Of a stretch of DNA of 64,000 bases, positions 21,298-31,094 are shown in pieces. The notes below the pieces were generated by a model. That model did not search any database and had not been told where the DNA came from. It saw only the letters and a program-made list of their open reading frames with translations. The stretch is from Hexactinellida sp. DTS-2022 (lineage: Eukaryota; Porifera; Hexactinellida): NCBI GenBank assembly GCA_028753945.1, contig JAPNXP010000002.1, positions 930,001 through 994,000 of the forward strand, written 5' to 3'. The first letter of the stretch is position 1, and each line of letters starts with the position of its first letter. Made by a program: the position numbers and the translations under genes.

Positions 21298-21512
21298 TAC
21301 TACAGTAGACACAGGATATAAGAACACCGGGTATAAGAACACCGGGTATAAGAACACCGGATATAAGAACATGCCGGATATTCTACTGGAAAACGGTTGC
21401 CATATACCCTATATAATATTATAATGTATGCCGGCTATAAGAATATGTCGGTTATAAGAACATTATATGCAGTTCCCGACGATGTTCTAATAACCGGCAT
21501 CCACTGTACTAT
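21298..21512. repeat. MITE with short internal tandem repeat
   Basis: Member of the ATGCCGGTTATAAGAACAT family. Its left arm contains about four direct copies of a 15-base unit, ACACCGGGTATAAGA, giving the spurious FLYPV peptide repeat. It ends GGCATCCACTGTA and sits directly upstream of the calmodulin-like start codon. Confidence 0.7.
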
Positions 21513-21613
21513 GCAAACTAAACAGGTATTGATTGAGTCAGCTAACAATTGAGATCCAGGAACATCCATAATATCAAATCCAGGGATTTTAGCATTCGCA
21601 TTTTAACTACTGT

Positions 21614-21768
21614 ATCAGGGGCGTCGCACGGCTCTGAAAAGGCTCCGGCCCAACAGTTGAAGTGGTCCGGCCAAAGCCGGACCCTCCTATATAATATAGT
21701 ACAAGAAAAGAAAAGTGGTCCTGCCAAAGCCGGACCTGCCGGACCGCGTGCTACGCCTGTGTGTATAT
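21614..21768. mobile_element. hAT-like miniature element
   Basis: Starts CAGGGGCGTCGCACGG and ends with the near-inverse CCGCGTGCTACGCCTGTG. The interior has GTCCGGCC/GGCCGGAC palindromes shared with 8,730-8,842. A clean 8-bp target duplication could not be read. It lies between the calmodulin-like gene and the 3-prime end of the isomerase gene. Confidence 0.6.
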
Positions 21769-21840
21769 AAAATTAATTTCGCATAATACATAAAAGATAT
21801 AAATATACGATCCCATATATTATACTCCATAAAAGAGAGT

Positions 21841-23219
21841 TCACAACTTAGACTTGTAAGCTGATAAAGAGCCCACAGAGGTGGATAGGAACTCATTTCT
21901 ATCTGCAGAGTAGGCTACAGCAGCCCAGTCGAATATAACTAGCTTTATACGCCTAAGGTTCTCTCTATTCAGTCCCTTGTTGCTGTCTGTCAGTCTCCCG
22001 GAGAGGAGTACGCACTTATCCAGGAGGTCAGGGAGTGGGCTCTTTGCGTGTATAAGTCCGTACCTATGGGAACAGCCTCCGATCGTAATAACAGCAAATA
22101 AAGCAGTAGCACCAGTATATAGTACAGATAAGTAATAGACGAAAATAGATCCCAGTTTGTCTGTACATGTACATTGTACAATATGGACATCAAAACAGTA
22201 GTGTTACCAATATATTTTATAACCGATTTAATTCAAATAAAAATCTGGCCATCCAACCAAAGGTTGTCATTCAATATGAGCCCGTATATTAACCTCATTC
22301 TATGAGTTTATATAAACAACATTAAAAGTGAGCAGAGGCGTAGCCAGGGTGCGGCACTTGGGGCCAGTACCGCACCTTCATGCAGGCCTAGCTACGCCTC
22401 TGGAAGTGAGTAGGAACTTGCCTCAGCGCCTCTGTAGCAGAGAACGCGTGGGACAGCAGAACAGTGGACTGGATGCCAACAGGGATCCGGTTACGCACCA
22501 GGACCCGAGTCAGCTGGCTCCTGAAGGGGAGCGTAAGCTTGGCTTCCGGCAGACAGAAGTAGCCTCGGTCCTCCCGCATGACGAGCATGTCGTGAGAGAG
22601 AGCTATGAAGGCACCAGCGCCGTACACGTGACCGTTAATCGCTGCGATAGTTGGAATGGGAAAAGTAACCAATCGATAGTATAGAGTGCTTGACTCAATT
22701 GAAAACTGTAACAAAAGTTCTGGGTTGCTTCCAAAGTTAGATCCTAAAAGCAAAGATAATAAATAATGTAATAATTACTAGGGCTGAAACGAATATAGCG
22801 AATATTCGTTTACTACTTTTGGACAAGAACATGATTTTGTTTAGTTGGAGCGATCGTAAATTTAACAAAAAAACTATTTTCCACTATAATTTGAATCTTG
22901 AATTCATTTAATGTTTAGTCATCAAAACGAACGAATATTAGCGAATATCCGTTTCGTTTAGAAATAGGTTTGTTCGTTTCAGTCCTACTAACTACACATG
23001 AGTTCGCATACCAATCCAGTCTAAGTCTAGTCCGAGACTGAAGTGCTTGCCATGCCCCAAGGTAATCATAGCGATATACTCCGAGTTAGCTTCTATCTCA
23101 TCGAGACACTTGAGTATACTAGTCACGCTCTCTAGGTTCAGTCTATTCTCGCCCTCGTCCAGATGCAGTACTGCTATGCTGCCGCGCTTCTCTACGTAGA
23201 ATGGCATACGAGTTAGCAA
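21841..23219 (-). CDS. Peroxisomal enoyl-CoA delta isomerase (ECI-like), 3 exons
   Basis: The crotonase-fold product probably moves double bonds (delta-3 to delta-2 enoyl-CoA) so that unsaturated fatty acids can be oxidised. Exons: 23219..23012, 22743..22422, 22063..21841, giving 250 residues. Exon 1 has YVEKRGSIAVLHLDEGENRL and GKHFSLGLDLDW. Exon 2 has the oxyanion-hole region IPTIAAINGHVYGAGAFIAL, then DRGYFCLPEAKLTLP with the glutamate at the usual catalytic position. Exon 3 ends SAYKSKL, a consensus PTS1 signal, so the enzyme should be in peroxisomes. Length and sequence resemble the short peroxisomal ECI of plants and animals. Intron 2 appears to be a GC-AG intron (AG|GCAAGT); using it restores the reading frame that a GT donor would break. 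Confidence 0.85.
22333..22402. mobile_element. Very small hAT-type MITE in ECI intron 2
   Basis: Only 70 bases long. It starts CAGAGGCGTAGCC and ends GCTACGCCTCTG, flanked by AAAGTGAG and GAAGTGAG (7 of 8 bases identical). It lies about 18 bases from the proposed GC splice donor. Confidence 0.75.
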
Positions 23220-23244
23220 GGGGGCTAATTATATAATGAATACA

Positions 23245-23412
23245 GGAACCTCGTAAGTACGAACACCAGGAGGCAGTCAAAATGTGTTCGCCTTATCAGG
23301 AATTCGTATTGAAAAGACTTTGAAGGGGACTGAAATAATGTTTGTAACTTTGTATTAACCGGAATTTCGTATTAATTAACTGTGTTCGTGATAACGAGGT
23401 TCTATCTACTGT
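23245..23412. repeat. Palindromic MITE, GAACCTCGTTAGTACGAAC family
   Basis: Starts AGGAACCTCGTAAGTACGAA and ends with the inverse GATAACGAGGTTCTATCTAC. Members also at 15,685, 24,079, 39,770, 51,335 and 59,560. Confidence 0.7.
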
Positions 23413-23564
23413 ACCGTTGACGGAAAGATGGTTGCGAGGAAAAATGGTCGCAAGTATTATAAGAGATGTTGAAAAATTATCCTTGATGGAATGTTGGTCG
23501 CGGGAAATAATGATTGCAGAAAACATAGTGTTTTGTCTACAAAATACAGGTTTGTTTAGTATAA

Positions 23565-23990
23565 AATGGGGCTGACTGAATAGTGGAATCCAGTGGAATC
23601 GAGGGTGACTGAATGGTGGAATCTAGTGGAATCCAGTGGAATTACAAAATTTTAGTGGAATTGACTGAACAGTGGAATCCAGTGGAATATTTGACTGAAT
23701 AGTGGAATCGAGTGGAATTTGACTGAATAGTGGAATCGAGTGGAATTTGACTGACTAGTGGAATCGACACACGTATAGCATATACGTAGTATTTAACAAT
23801 TTAATCAAATTCCACTCGATTCCACTATTCAGTCAAAGATTCCACTCGATTCCACTGTTCAGTCGGTTTTTAGAAAATCCACTCGATTCCACCGTTCAGT
23901 CAATTCCACTAAAATTTAGTAATTCCACTATATTCCACTGGATTCCACAAGTTTCCACTCGATTCCACTATTCAGTCAGCCCCCTAATTC
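23565..23990. repeat. Foldback palindrome built of GGAATC repeats
   Basis: The left arm (23,569-23,765) is made of about eight copies of a unit like GACTGAATAGTGGAATCGAG. The right arm (23,805-23,985) is made of the inverse unit CTCGATTCCACTATTCAGTC. The two arms begin GGGGCTGACTGAATAG and end CTATTCAGTCAGCCCC, so the whole can fold into one long hairpin with a short loop near 23,770-23,805. No coding sequence. It is probably a foldback transposon or transposon end. Confidence 0.8.
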
Positions 23991-24078
23991 AATTGTAGTA
24001 GCTTGGTATGAATTCATTAAATAACAACCCTCTGGAAATAAGAGGGAATTTCTCATATAAATAGATAGGGCACCCTAT

Positions 24079-24290
24079 ACAGTAGAACCTCGTTAGTACG
24101 AACACCAGGGGACCGTCAAAATTCGTTTCCAGAATTCGTATTAATGTCCCAAAAGGTGATACAGTAGATGTCGGTTATAAGAACACTTGAAAATGGTTGC
24201 CATATATCCTATATAATTTATGCCAGTTATAAGAACATTATACATATGCAGTTCCCGACGATGTTCTTATAACCGGCATCCACTGTAATA
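24079..24290. repeat. Two adjacent MITEs
   Basis: A truncated GTAGAACCTCGTTAGTACGA element (24,079-24,160) abuts a ATGCCGGTTATAAGAACAT family element (24,163-24,290) that ends GGCATCCACTGTA. This pairing resembles the one in CFAP52 intron 1. Confidence 0.65.
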
Positions 24291-24331
24291 AAGTGTCAAA
24301 TACTGTACGGTTTGAAATATAATGCGGTTTA

Positions 24332-24819
24332 CAGGGCCGGATCCAGAGTTTTTTTAAAGGGGGGGTTGTTAATACATATGCGAGAATTTCCACGGGGGTT
24401 CTGGGGGGCGTGCCCCCCAGAAAAAAATCGACCCTTATACATCTGGAGATGATTTTAGATGCCATTTATGACTAGCAAACATACTATTATTATCCAATTT
24501 TATTACGTTGTTCAATTGATTCTTTTACTACTATCACAGCGTTATTGCGAAAGTTAGTTATCTTATCCAAATACTAGTTAGTTATATGAATAGTTGAATC
24601 TAATGTTTGGTTAAAATTAATAGCACAAGATCATACACAATATAAACATACATCCTATAGCTAATCGGTGGACTTTGTAAGAGTGTGTTTCTTATCATGA
24701 GGTGCAGCACAAGTATCTGTGGTAGAATGGAAACTCACAAAGTAAAGCGATAAAGTTACCACTCAACACAAAAGGGGGGTTGCAACCCCCTAAACCCCCC
24801 CCCCCTGGATCCGCCCCTG
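24332..24819. mobile_element. hAT-like element with C/G-tract ends
   Basis: Starts CAGGGCCGGATCCAGAG and ends CTGGATCCGCCCCTG, imperfect inverted repeats, with G-rich and C-rich tracts just inside each end. Flanks share GGTTTA but not a full 8-bp duplication. 488 bases, no transposase. Confidence 0.7.
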
Positions 24820-24894
24820 GGTTTATAGTTTAAACAAGTTTACTACGAATAGTGTCATAAAACTATTAAATTTTAATAATAACAATATCACACA

Positions 24895-26094
24895 TTAACT
24901 AGAGAATATAATTAGCTGGTTAGCTGCACCACTATACACAGTTACTATATTTAGATTATTAGTTAGAGCTATTCCATACAAGAATCCTCTGTCCCCTGGA
25001 CTCTGTATGGTGTGTAGGAGTGTGCCCTCTTTGGTTAGTATTCTGATATTACCAGTATTCCAGTCTCCGAGTATTATGTTTTGATGTGCGTCCAAACAGA
25101 AGAAGTCAAGATTAACGACTAATCCCGTATACCCAGGTTGCGTATTGAAATAGCGTATCCTATCCCTTGTGTAGGTTAACACGAGTATGCATCTACTAGT
25201 TAGCACGTACACCTCATCTGGTGTCAGTTTAACGTCAAGCGGTAATTGCATTGTTTGATGCGTTATGGATCTTTGGAAGTGTAGGGAGTCATCTAGGACT
25301 TGGATTCTGTTGTTGTTAGAATCCGCTACGAACACATCTCCGTTGGTAGATACGGTGAGTCCGAGAGGGGTATTGAACTGTCCCATACCAGATCCCTCAC
25401 TCCCTAGGCTAGCGACGAGACGCATGTCAGCCTCTATTTTGAATCGGAACACAGCGTTTACTCCTATGTCCGTCACGTACAGGTTGTCTCGATTGATCGC
25501 TATACCGTATGGCTCTCTCATGACTTGGTTTGTGAAAGTATTCAAGAATTCGCCTGTCTCCGAGAAGATTGAGACTCTACAGGAACCCCATTCTGCGACA
25601 TAAATCAGATTTGTGTTTTCATCGATAGCGACACCACAAGGACTGAAGAGCTCTCCAGGAGCTTGTCCTTCCTTCCTGATAGCTACAATCGGTCTCATTT
25701 CTTGATATCGGGGTACAACGGGCACCTCCTCCGCGACTACCTCTCCCACACCTGCGATCACCTGCTCCAGGTGTCCACAGGTACCTCGGAACACCACGCG
25801 TGTCTCAGGCTGGGGTACCCTCACCTCTGCAAGCGCTTGTTCTAGTTCCGCTAGGATTCGCTCCTGGGTCTCTCTCAGTTCATTCATTTGGAAGAGACGC
25901 TCGGTTTCGGTTTTCAGTGCGATTAGTTCTTGCTCTTTTCGCGCGCGGGCTATTTGGTCGCGTGTGTCGCGGTATGTGGTTAGGACTGCCACTCGTCGCT
26001 GCTGGACAAACATAATTATGCGGTCGAACAGTTGGTTTATTTCCAACTCGACAGGGTCTACGGGGTGTATCGGGTCAGGGAATCGAACTGCCAT
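24895..26094 (-). CDS. Coiled-coil / NHL-repeat protein (member 2)
   Basis: 399 residues. The N-terminal half is a coiled coil (EINQLFDRIIMFVQQRR, then RKEQELIALKTETERLF and ERILAELEQALAEVRV). A conserved hinge (PETRVVFRGTCGHLEQVI) follows, then a six-bladed NHL propeller from about residue 140: LFSPCGVAIDENTNLIYVAE, EPYGIAINRDNLYVTDIGVN, TPLGLTVSTNGDVFVADSNN, LPLDVKLTPDEVYVLTSRCI, FFCLDAHQNIILGDWN and FLYGIALTNNLNIVTVY. No RING or B-box. Its closest relative is member 3 (52,178-53,419): both share the first 35 residues almost exactly and also a conserved upstream region, so they arose by duplication of a whole gene with its promoter. Single exon. Function unknown; a binding adaptor is the reasonable guess. 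Confidence 0.88.
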   Translation of the reverse strand: MAVRFPDPIHPVDPVELEINQLFDRIIMFVQQRRVAVLTTYRDTRDQIARARKEQELIALKTETERLFQMNELRETQERILAELEQALAEVRVPQPETRVVFRGTCGHLEQVIAGVGEVVAEEVPVVPRYQEMRPIVAIRKEGQAPGELFSPCGVAIDENTNLIYVAEWGSCRVSIFSETGEFLNTFTNQVMREPYGIAINRDNLYVTDIGVNAVFRFKIEADMRLVASLGSEGSGMGQFNTPLGLTVSTNGDVFVADSNNNRIQVLDDSLHFQRSITHQTMQLPLDVKLTPDEVYVLTSRCILVLTYTRDRIRYFNTQPGYTGLVVNLDFFCLDAHQNIILGDWNTGNIRILTKEGTLLHTIQSPGDRGFLYGIALTNNLNIVTVYSGAANQLIIFSS

Positions 26095-26290
26095 TTTGTT
26101 TTTATTTGCTAGTTAGCTAGTTTGTGCTATGGAAAGGAAAGTTGTTTTTTAGTAGAATGCTATAGAGAATGTGTCTCGTATCAGCAGAGCTAGTTGGTGG
26201 AACTGAGTGGAATGTGTCATCTGTTTGTGTGCCGCCTCTTCTGATGCACATGGTGACTCCATCCAGTCAGGAATGTAGTGAAAGGATACT
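26095..26290 (-). promoter_or_regulatory. Conserved upstream region of NHL member 2
   Basis: Read on the minus strand this stretch matches the 190 bases before NHL member 3 (51,985-52,177): shared words include ACATTCCTGACTGGATGGAG, AGAAGAGGCGGCACACAAAC and ATACGAGACACATTCTCTAT. Conservation outside the coding sequence in an otherwise fast-changing region suggests promoter or 5-prime untranslated function, or recent duplication. Confidence 0.6.
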
Positions 26291-26728
26291 TTCAATTCAG
26301 AACTTTTGGTATCATATTTCATATTTTGAAAAATAATTTGGACTTCGAGTTAATTGAGTAGTTACATATTGGTTCCTATTATAGTTCCTATTAGCCTGGC
26401 ACTGTTTGTATTTACATGATGGCAGTTGGCCGCTATGGGCAAAGTAACCGGTACTAACGTGTCCCATTGGGTCGACTCTCAAATCTAATTTGTTCCAATT
26501 ACGATACCATAGTGGTTATTGACAAATAGTTTGATTGGGTCTTGTTATAGACATTACCTGTAGCCTACAGGAGTATAGTCCTTGGGAAAGACTATAGGTG
26601 GCAGTACGGGACACTACATGAGTAAGTCTGTAGGGTTTGGTTCGGCGGTACGACTGGTAGCCATGTGGAAGGACACATGGGCAGTATAACAGTGGGTATG
26701 TGAAAAGCGGGGGACGTGTAAAGCTCGT
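26291..26728. other. Spacer before the MULE relic
   Basis: No gene is supported. It may contain the left flank of the MULE-type element, but no terminal inverted repeat could be matched. Confidence 0.35.
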
Positions 26729-27938
26729 ATGCATACGAGAGGAGATGAAATTACCAAACCGACACTGATAAACGACATCTATTCTAGTCATGCCCATGGT
26801 TCAAACCCTGTACGAATCGAAATGCTTAGAGGTTATAATAAAGTAAAAGAACGTTCAATAGATTCTGAAGAAAGTACAAGGGTCATTCTATCACATGGTA
26901 TTGGGCAAATGGGATCTTCAAGTATTGCACAACTCCCTAAATTGGAATCTGTTAAGAGAACAATCCGTACGCACAAAAGCAAATTCAAAGAAAAGTGTGG
27001 TAATCCTACTTGTGCTGCTGAAATAATCATAGCGGAAAAATACAAAGTGACGCTTAAGGAAGAACCATTTTTACTTTTCGATTCTGGTTATGGCGACGTC
27101 AATCCGATGATTATCTTTGCAAACCCCAAGTTTTTCTCTCTTCTTACAGAATCTGAAACTTGGTATGCTGATGGAACCTTCAAGTTTGTACCAGAATATT
27201 TCTTTCAGTTGTATACCATTCATGCAGAGAAGGATGGATTCGTCTACCCTTGCGTATATGCATTACTACCTGATAAAGCTGGTGCTACTTACAATAGACT
27301 TCTCACTAAACTCCTCGAAATACAACCACAATTAAACCCTTCCACGATAAAGACCGATTTCGAAATGCAGCAATAAATGCATTTGAGGACAAATTTGTTG
27401 CTGTAATTTCGGGTTGTTTCTTTCATCTCTCCCAAAATATATACAGAAAAATACAATCAGAGGGTTAACAACAATCTATCAAGAAGATAGAGAATTCCTC
27501 CTGAAGTTAAAGATGCTTACCAGCCTTGCTTTTGTGCCAGAACATGATGTTGTGGACTGTTTCATTATTCTGATGGCAGATTTTCCAGAATCTGCTCTAC
27601 ATGTTGCTACTTATTTTGAAGATACGTATATTGGTAAAATACTTCCTAATAACAGTAGAAGGACCCCACCCTTTCCTATCAGAATCTGGAACATGTATGA
27701 AAGGGTACGTGAACAACTACCTCGAACTAATAATGTTGTTGAGGGATGGCATAATGCATTTAATTCTAGTGTTGGTTGTTCGCACCCGAGCGTGTCAAAG
27801 CTTTTCAAATTCTTGCAACGAGAACAATCACTACAAGAAGCCAAACTGCTAAAGTGGGAGTCTGGTAGTACGATGGTACATAGCATAAAGTCTATTGAAC
27901 GAGATGAGCGTATACAGTTACTTGTTGAAATAAATTAA
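26729..27938 (+). pseudogene. MULE-type transposase, frameshifted
   Basis: The first part (26,729-27,376) carries the start of a Mutator-like DDE domain: ETWYADGTFKFVPEYFFQLY with the first aspartate, VYPCVYALLPDKAGATYNRL, and IKTDFE with the second aspartate. The frame then ends in MQQ and a stop. The second part (27,385-27,938) continues in another frame with FEDKF, the CFFHLSQNIYRKIQ motif (C..H) and NNVVEGWHNAFNSSVGCSHP, which holds the final glutamate. One indel near 27,366 therefore separates the halves of a single transposase; translation as it stands cannot give an active enzyme. The usual N-terminal FLYWCH zinc finger is not in this frame, but a FLYWCH-like piece lies downstream at 28,195-28,330. 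Confidence 0.85.
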
Positions 27939-27945
27939 AAATTCG

Positions 27946-28042
27946 CGGAGACGAAAATTCCGGGGACGAAAATTCTGGGGACGAAATCTCCGGGAACGAA
28001 ACTTCCGGGGACGAAACTTCCGGGGACGAAACTTCCGGGATT
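27946..28042. repeat. Short minisatellite, ACGAAACTTCCGGGG unit
   Basis: About six direct copies of a 15-17 base unit varying around GGGGACGAAACTTCCG. It directly follows the MULE relic and may be part of its 3-prime end. The sequence after it (GCAGAAAACATAGAGTT) matches 23,513-23,570 near the foldback palindrome. Confidence 0.8.
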
Positions 28043-28189
28043 CGCAGAAAACATAGAGTTAAGTCTACAAAATATGTTTGTTTAGTATAGAATAAAAACA
28101 GGCTTAAATAATCAAAACAATCTGATTTATTTCATAAAAATTGTTTATTTTTAATTAATGGCAGAGGCAATAAAAGAATAATTTCGGCT

Positions 28190-28495
28190 CATCAGATCAA
28201 GCAGGAGTAAGAAAGAAAGGTATAAGTTGGTTGAACGTGGTTATGTTTACGACAGGAAAAGAATCAGAGGAGAGACGACTCGTTGGCAATGTGAGAGGAG
28301 GGATAATTATGTAAGGCCAGACTTCACACTTAGTATAACGCAACAATTGGCTGCCACCTTCCAAATTTGTGGAAGTTCATCGGAGTCCTTAAACGAGAAC
28401 AAAGTTTGGTTGAGGCAAAACAGGCCAAGTATATTGCTGGTGACAAGCCGGTGAAACGATTGAAAATAAGGCCAATGAAGAAGCACTAACCAATT
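28190..28495 (+). pseudogene. FLYWCH-like transposase fragment
   Basis: One frame reads YKLVERGYVYDRKRIRGETT then RWQCERRD, the aromatic/W-C pattern of the FLYWCH zinc finger that begins many animal MULE transposases. The final cysteine/histidine pair is not seen. A further frame at about 28,390-28,487 reads KYIAGDKPVKRLKIRPMKKH and stops. This is a remnant of a second or rearranged MULE copy; the order relative to the catalytic part upstream is wrong for one intact gene. Confidence 0.5.
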
Positions 28496-28499
28496 TAAT

Positions 28500-29390
28500 T
28501 CAAAGATATTTAAACAGACCCCACTCGAATTCTTAAGTGGAGTTGCTTACAGATTTAGTATAAATTAGACAATGCAGTGTAGTGATGTTTTCTTAATTTA
28601 TTTAAAGTCTACCAACAGCCTAATGTGAACAATTTTTGTTTATGTGTCAAATCTAAAAAAGTATAAACCATAACGGAGAATTTGTTGTTGAAACAAATTC
28701 TAACATTCGTAAAGACGACATCGTCGATAAAATTTTTAATAAAAGTATCCTGTAGTAGCAAAGTATACGTGTAGCGAAATGTCCGTATCCCCCTATTGAG
28801 TAACATCTCCAATTGTTCCAATTCAACTGCCAAAAGTATTCTAACAACTGTAATTAGTACATTCAAGGTTCTAGCAGCATAATAATATCAATAGTAGATG
28901 CTTCAAAATATATGCATTTAGATTTAACGATATGGTTAAGGCATATAATTTTTTTTTAATTTACATTTTTATGGAGGTGTTAAACTCATTACGTAACTAG
29001 TATATAATTTCTGAACACAAATTCTCCACGTGGTCGAATACTCTAGGTGATTAATTTCAATTCATTATAATTATTTTCTACTGCACTGAGTAACAACCAC
29101 ATCCTCATTTGTGGCACATGACAGAGACACTTATTGGATATTTGATAAAATGGCATGAAATCATAATATTTATTTATCAATAACTATAGTAAGACATTTA
29201 TAGTCATTTCAGAGTAGTAGTTCAAACCGCCGTTAATAAGTTACCAGACGAATATTGTGTCTACATTAAAATTCCTGTTGTTCAAATACTTTTGGATGGT
29301 TAGTTCGATTAGCCCTATCGCCATCTTTTATTAAATTTGTGACCATAATTAAGTTAAATCTGTTATGCATCCATCATAGCCACAGTATAT
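28500..29390. other. Spacer upstream of the astacin gene
   Basis: AT-rich with no recognisable gene. An 85-residue minus-strand frame at 28,609-28,866 shows no domain and was not accepted. Confidence 0.4.
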
Positions 29391-29392
29391 GC

Positions 29393-29402
29393 TTATATAA
29401 AT
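29393..29402 (+). promoter_or_regulatory. Possible TATA box of the astacin gene
   Basis: TTATATAAAT lies about 55 bases before the start codon, followed by an AT-rich leader. Position and sequence fit a core promoter with a short untranslated leader; this is prediction only. Confidence 0.4.
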
Positions 29403-29453
29403 TGGCTATGATTGCAAATATAATCTGTTCTATTCTTTGTATTTCTTAATACA

Positions 29454-30641
29454 ATGAATGAGATAATATTAGCATTCGCAATGATGCTAGCCGTCACTAG
29501 CGGAGCCCCTTTGTACAGTGTTGAGTCGAGCTCTCCAGGACAAAACGTACTTTTTGAAGGGGACATACTAATTTCGAAGGCTTTAATTCAACAGTATTAT
29601 AACATGAGCAGCTTTGGGTATCCAATACATAACATTAGCAGTCGGGAAGTGCGGGCAGTTGCGAGTAACGTCGATTTGTGGGAAAATTGCATCGTACCTT
29701 ATACAATCTCCAGTAGCTTTTCTTCTGATGATCAGGAAGTTATTAGAGATGCAATGGATCACTGGGAGGACGGCACTTGTCTGCAGTTTGTTGCACGCGG
29801 GAATGAAAAGGACTATATTCATTTTCAAAACTTGGGTACAAGATGCTATTCACATGTAGGGAGACAAGGGGGGAAACAAACTATCAATTTAGGAAATGGC
29901 TGTGTAACTTTTGGCAAAATCCTACATGAAATTGGGCATTCTAATGGCTTCTGGCACGAACAAAGCAGATCAGATCGGGATTCTTATGTAACGATAAACC
30001 TGAGCAATATATTGGATGGAAAGTCACGCTATTTTATGAAAAGAAGTGATTTTGACATCGACCACCAAGGTTCTAAGTATGACTATGGTTCTATTATGCA
30101 TTACAGTGAGACAGCTTTTGTTAAGAAGAATTGCCCAGACTGTAAGACCATTGAAGTCAATAATGACGCAGCGTACAAGGCACAAGGTTTACCAACATTA
30201 GGTCAACGCGATTCTCTAAGTATTTCTGATAGACTACAAGCAAATCGACTGTATTCCGCCGCTGGAACTGGTGTATATGGTAGCCTAACGGTCAGGATTC
30301 GGTCTGGAAGGAGGTTGAAAGATACTGATAGAGGTAGGGCCAAATCAGACCCGTATGTGAAAATAACAGCGGTCGATACAAGGGGGGCGATACATGTACT
30401 TCAGACTACGGTAAAGCACCACAACCTGAACCCAACTTGGAACCAAGACCTTGTATTTTCACGACGCGGGTGGCAGTTTTTCCGAATCAGTGTGTGGGAT
30501 GAAGATGGGCGCGGGCGTAATGATGATCAGATGTCAATGTCTGAGACGGTTGTGATTAGGGCAGGTTGTCATTACAAGGTACACTGTGATGACACGAGAT
30601 GCAACGGGCGTGTGTACTACAAGTATTGTATTTCTATTTAA
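29454..30641 (+). CDS. Secreted astacin metalloprotease with C-terminal C2 domain
   Basis: 395 residues. A signal peptide (MNEIILAFAMMLAVTSGAP) is followed by a short propeptide with FEGDI, whose aspartate is the zinc-blocking switch of astacins. The catalytic domain (about 66-270) has the zinc motif HEIGHSNGFWHEQSR followed by DRD, and the Met-turn SIMHY; six cysteines fit the astacin disulfides. From about 275 a C2-type beta-sandwich follows (GSLTVRIRSGRRLKDTDRGR, KSDPYVKITAV, HHNLNPTWNQDLVF, FFRISVWDEDGRGRNDDQMS), then a short cysteine-bearing tail (CHYKVHCDDTRCNGRVYY). All catalytic residues are present, so it is probably an active secreted protease. C2 usually binds calcium and lipid; here it may target the enzyme to membranes or matrix. 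Single exon; substrate unknown. Confidence 0.93.
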   Translation: MNEIILAFAMMLAVTSGAPLYSVESSSPGQNVLFEGDILISKALIQQYYNMSSFGYPIHNISSREVRAVASNVDLWENCIVPYTISSSFSSDDQEVIRDAMDHWEDGTCLQFVARGNEKDYIHFQNLGTRCYSHVGRQGGKQTINLGNGCVTFGKILHEIGHSNGFWHEQSRSDRDSYVTINLSNILDGKSRYFMKRSDFDIDHQGSKYDYGSIMHYSETAFVKKNCPDCKTIEVNNDAAYKAQGLPTLGQRDSLSISDRLQANRLYSAAGTGVYGSLTVRIRSGRRLKDTDRGRAKSDPYVKITAVDTRGAIHVLQTTVKHHNLNPTWNQDLVFSRRGWQFFRISVWDEDGRGRNDDQMSMSETVVIRAGCHYKVHCDDTRCNGRVYYKYCISI

Positions 30642-31094
30642 GCAAGAAATCAAATAGAGACCCCCTTTGTCCTTTTCTATTGTAGCTTGTAAGAATTCCT
30701 TGCTTTATAATATAAACCTTAGAATAATATTGTTATGCACATTTTTGTCATCAGTATTCTAGAATATTTCAGGTGTGTTAATGTTTCGTTATTTACTATC
30801 CGTTTCATTAATATTCTACTTAATTAATTAAACTGTACGTGTACTGGTATTGGCATAATAAATTTTGATGAAAAATTGAAAATATATAGTCACTAAGTCC
30901 GTTAATGACACAGATCATACGTCTAATTGACTAAATCTGTTATAATCACCTAATAGTTGGGGGCATGTATAAATATAGGACATTATTTATAGTTACGTAT
31001 ATCAAACATTTTCAAACATGCCAACTACCTTAAGGGCTACTTGATAACGCGGAGTATTATTCAGGGACATATAAAACATTTACAAGATTATGTG

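Noticed and set aside
21297..21372. Extended N terminus of the calmodulin-like protein with repeated FLYPV
   Set aside because: It is the translation of a 15-base tandem repeat inside a MITE; EF-hand proteins of this size begin at the ATG at 21,291.
26790..26812. T-loop-like GGTTCAAACCC suggesting a tRNA
   Set aside because: The flanking stem does not pair, there is no acceptor or anticodon arm, and the bases lie within the transposase frame.
28609..28866. 85-residue minus-strand frame
   Set aside because: No motif, start context or neighbour support; composition like the surrounding AT-rich spacer.
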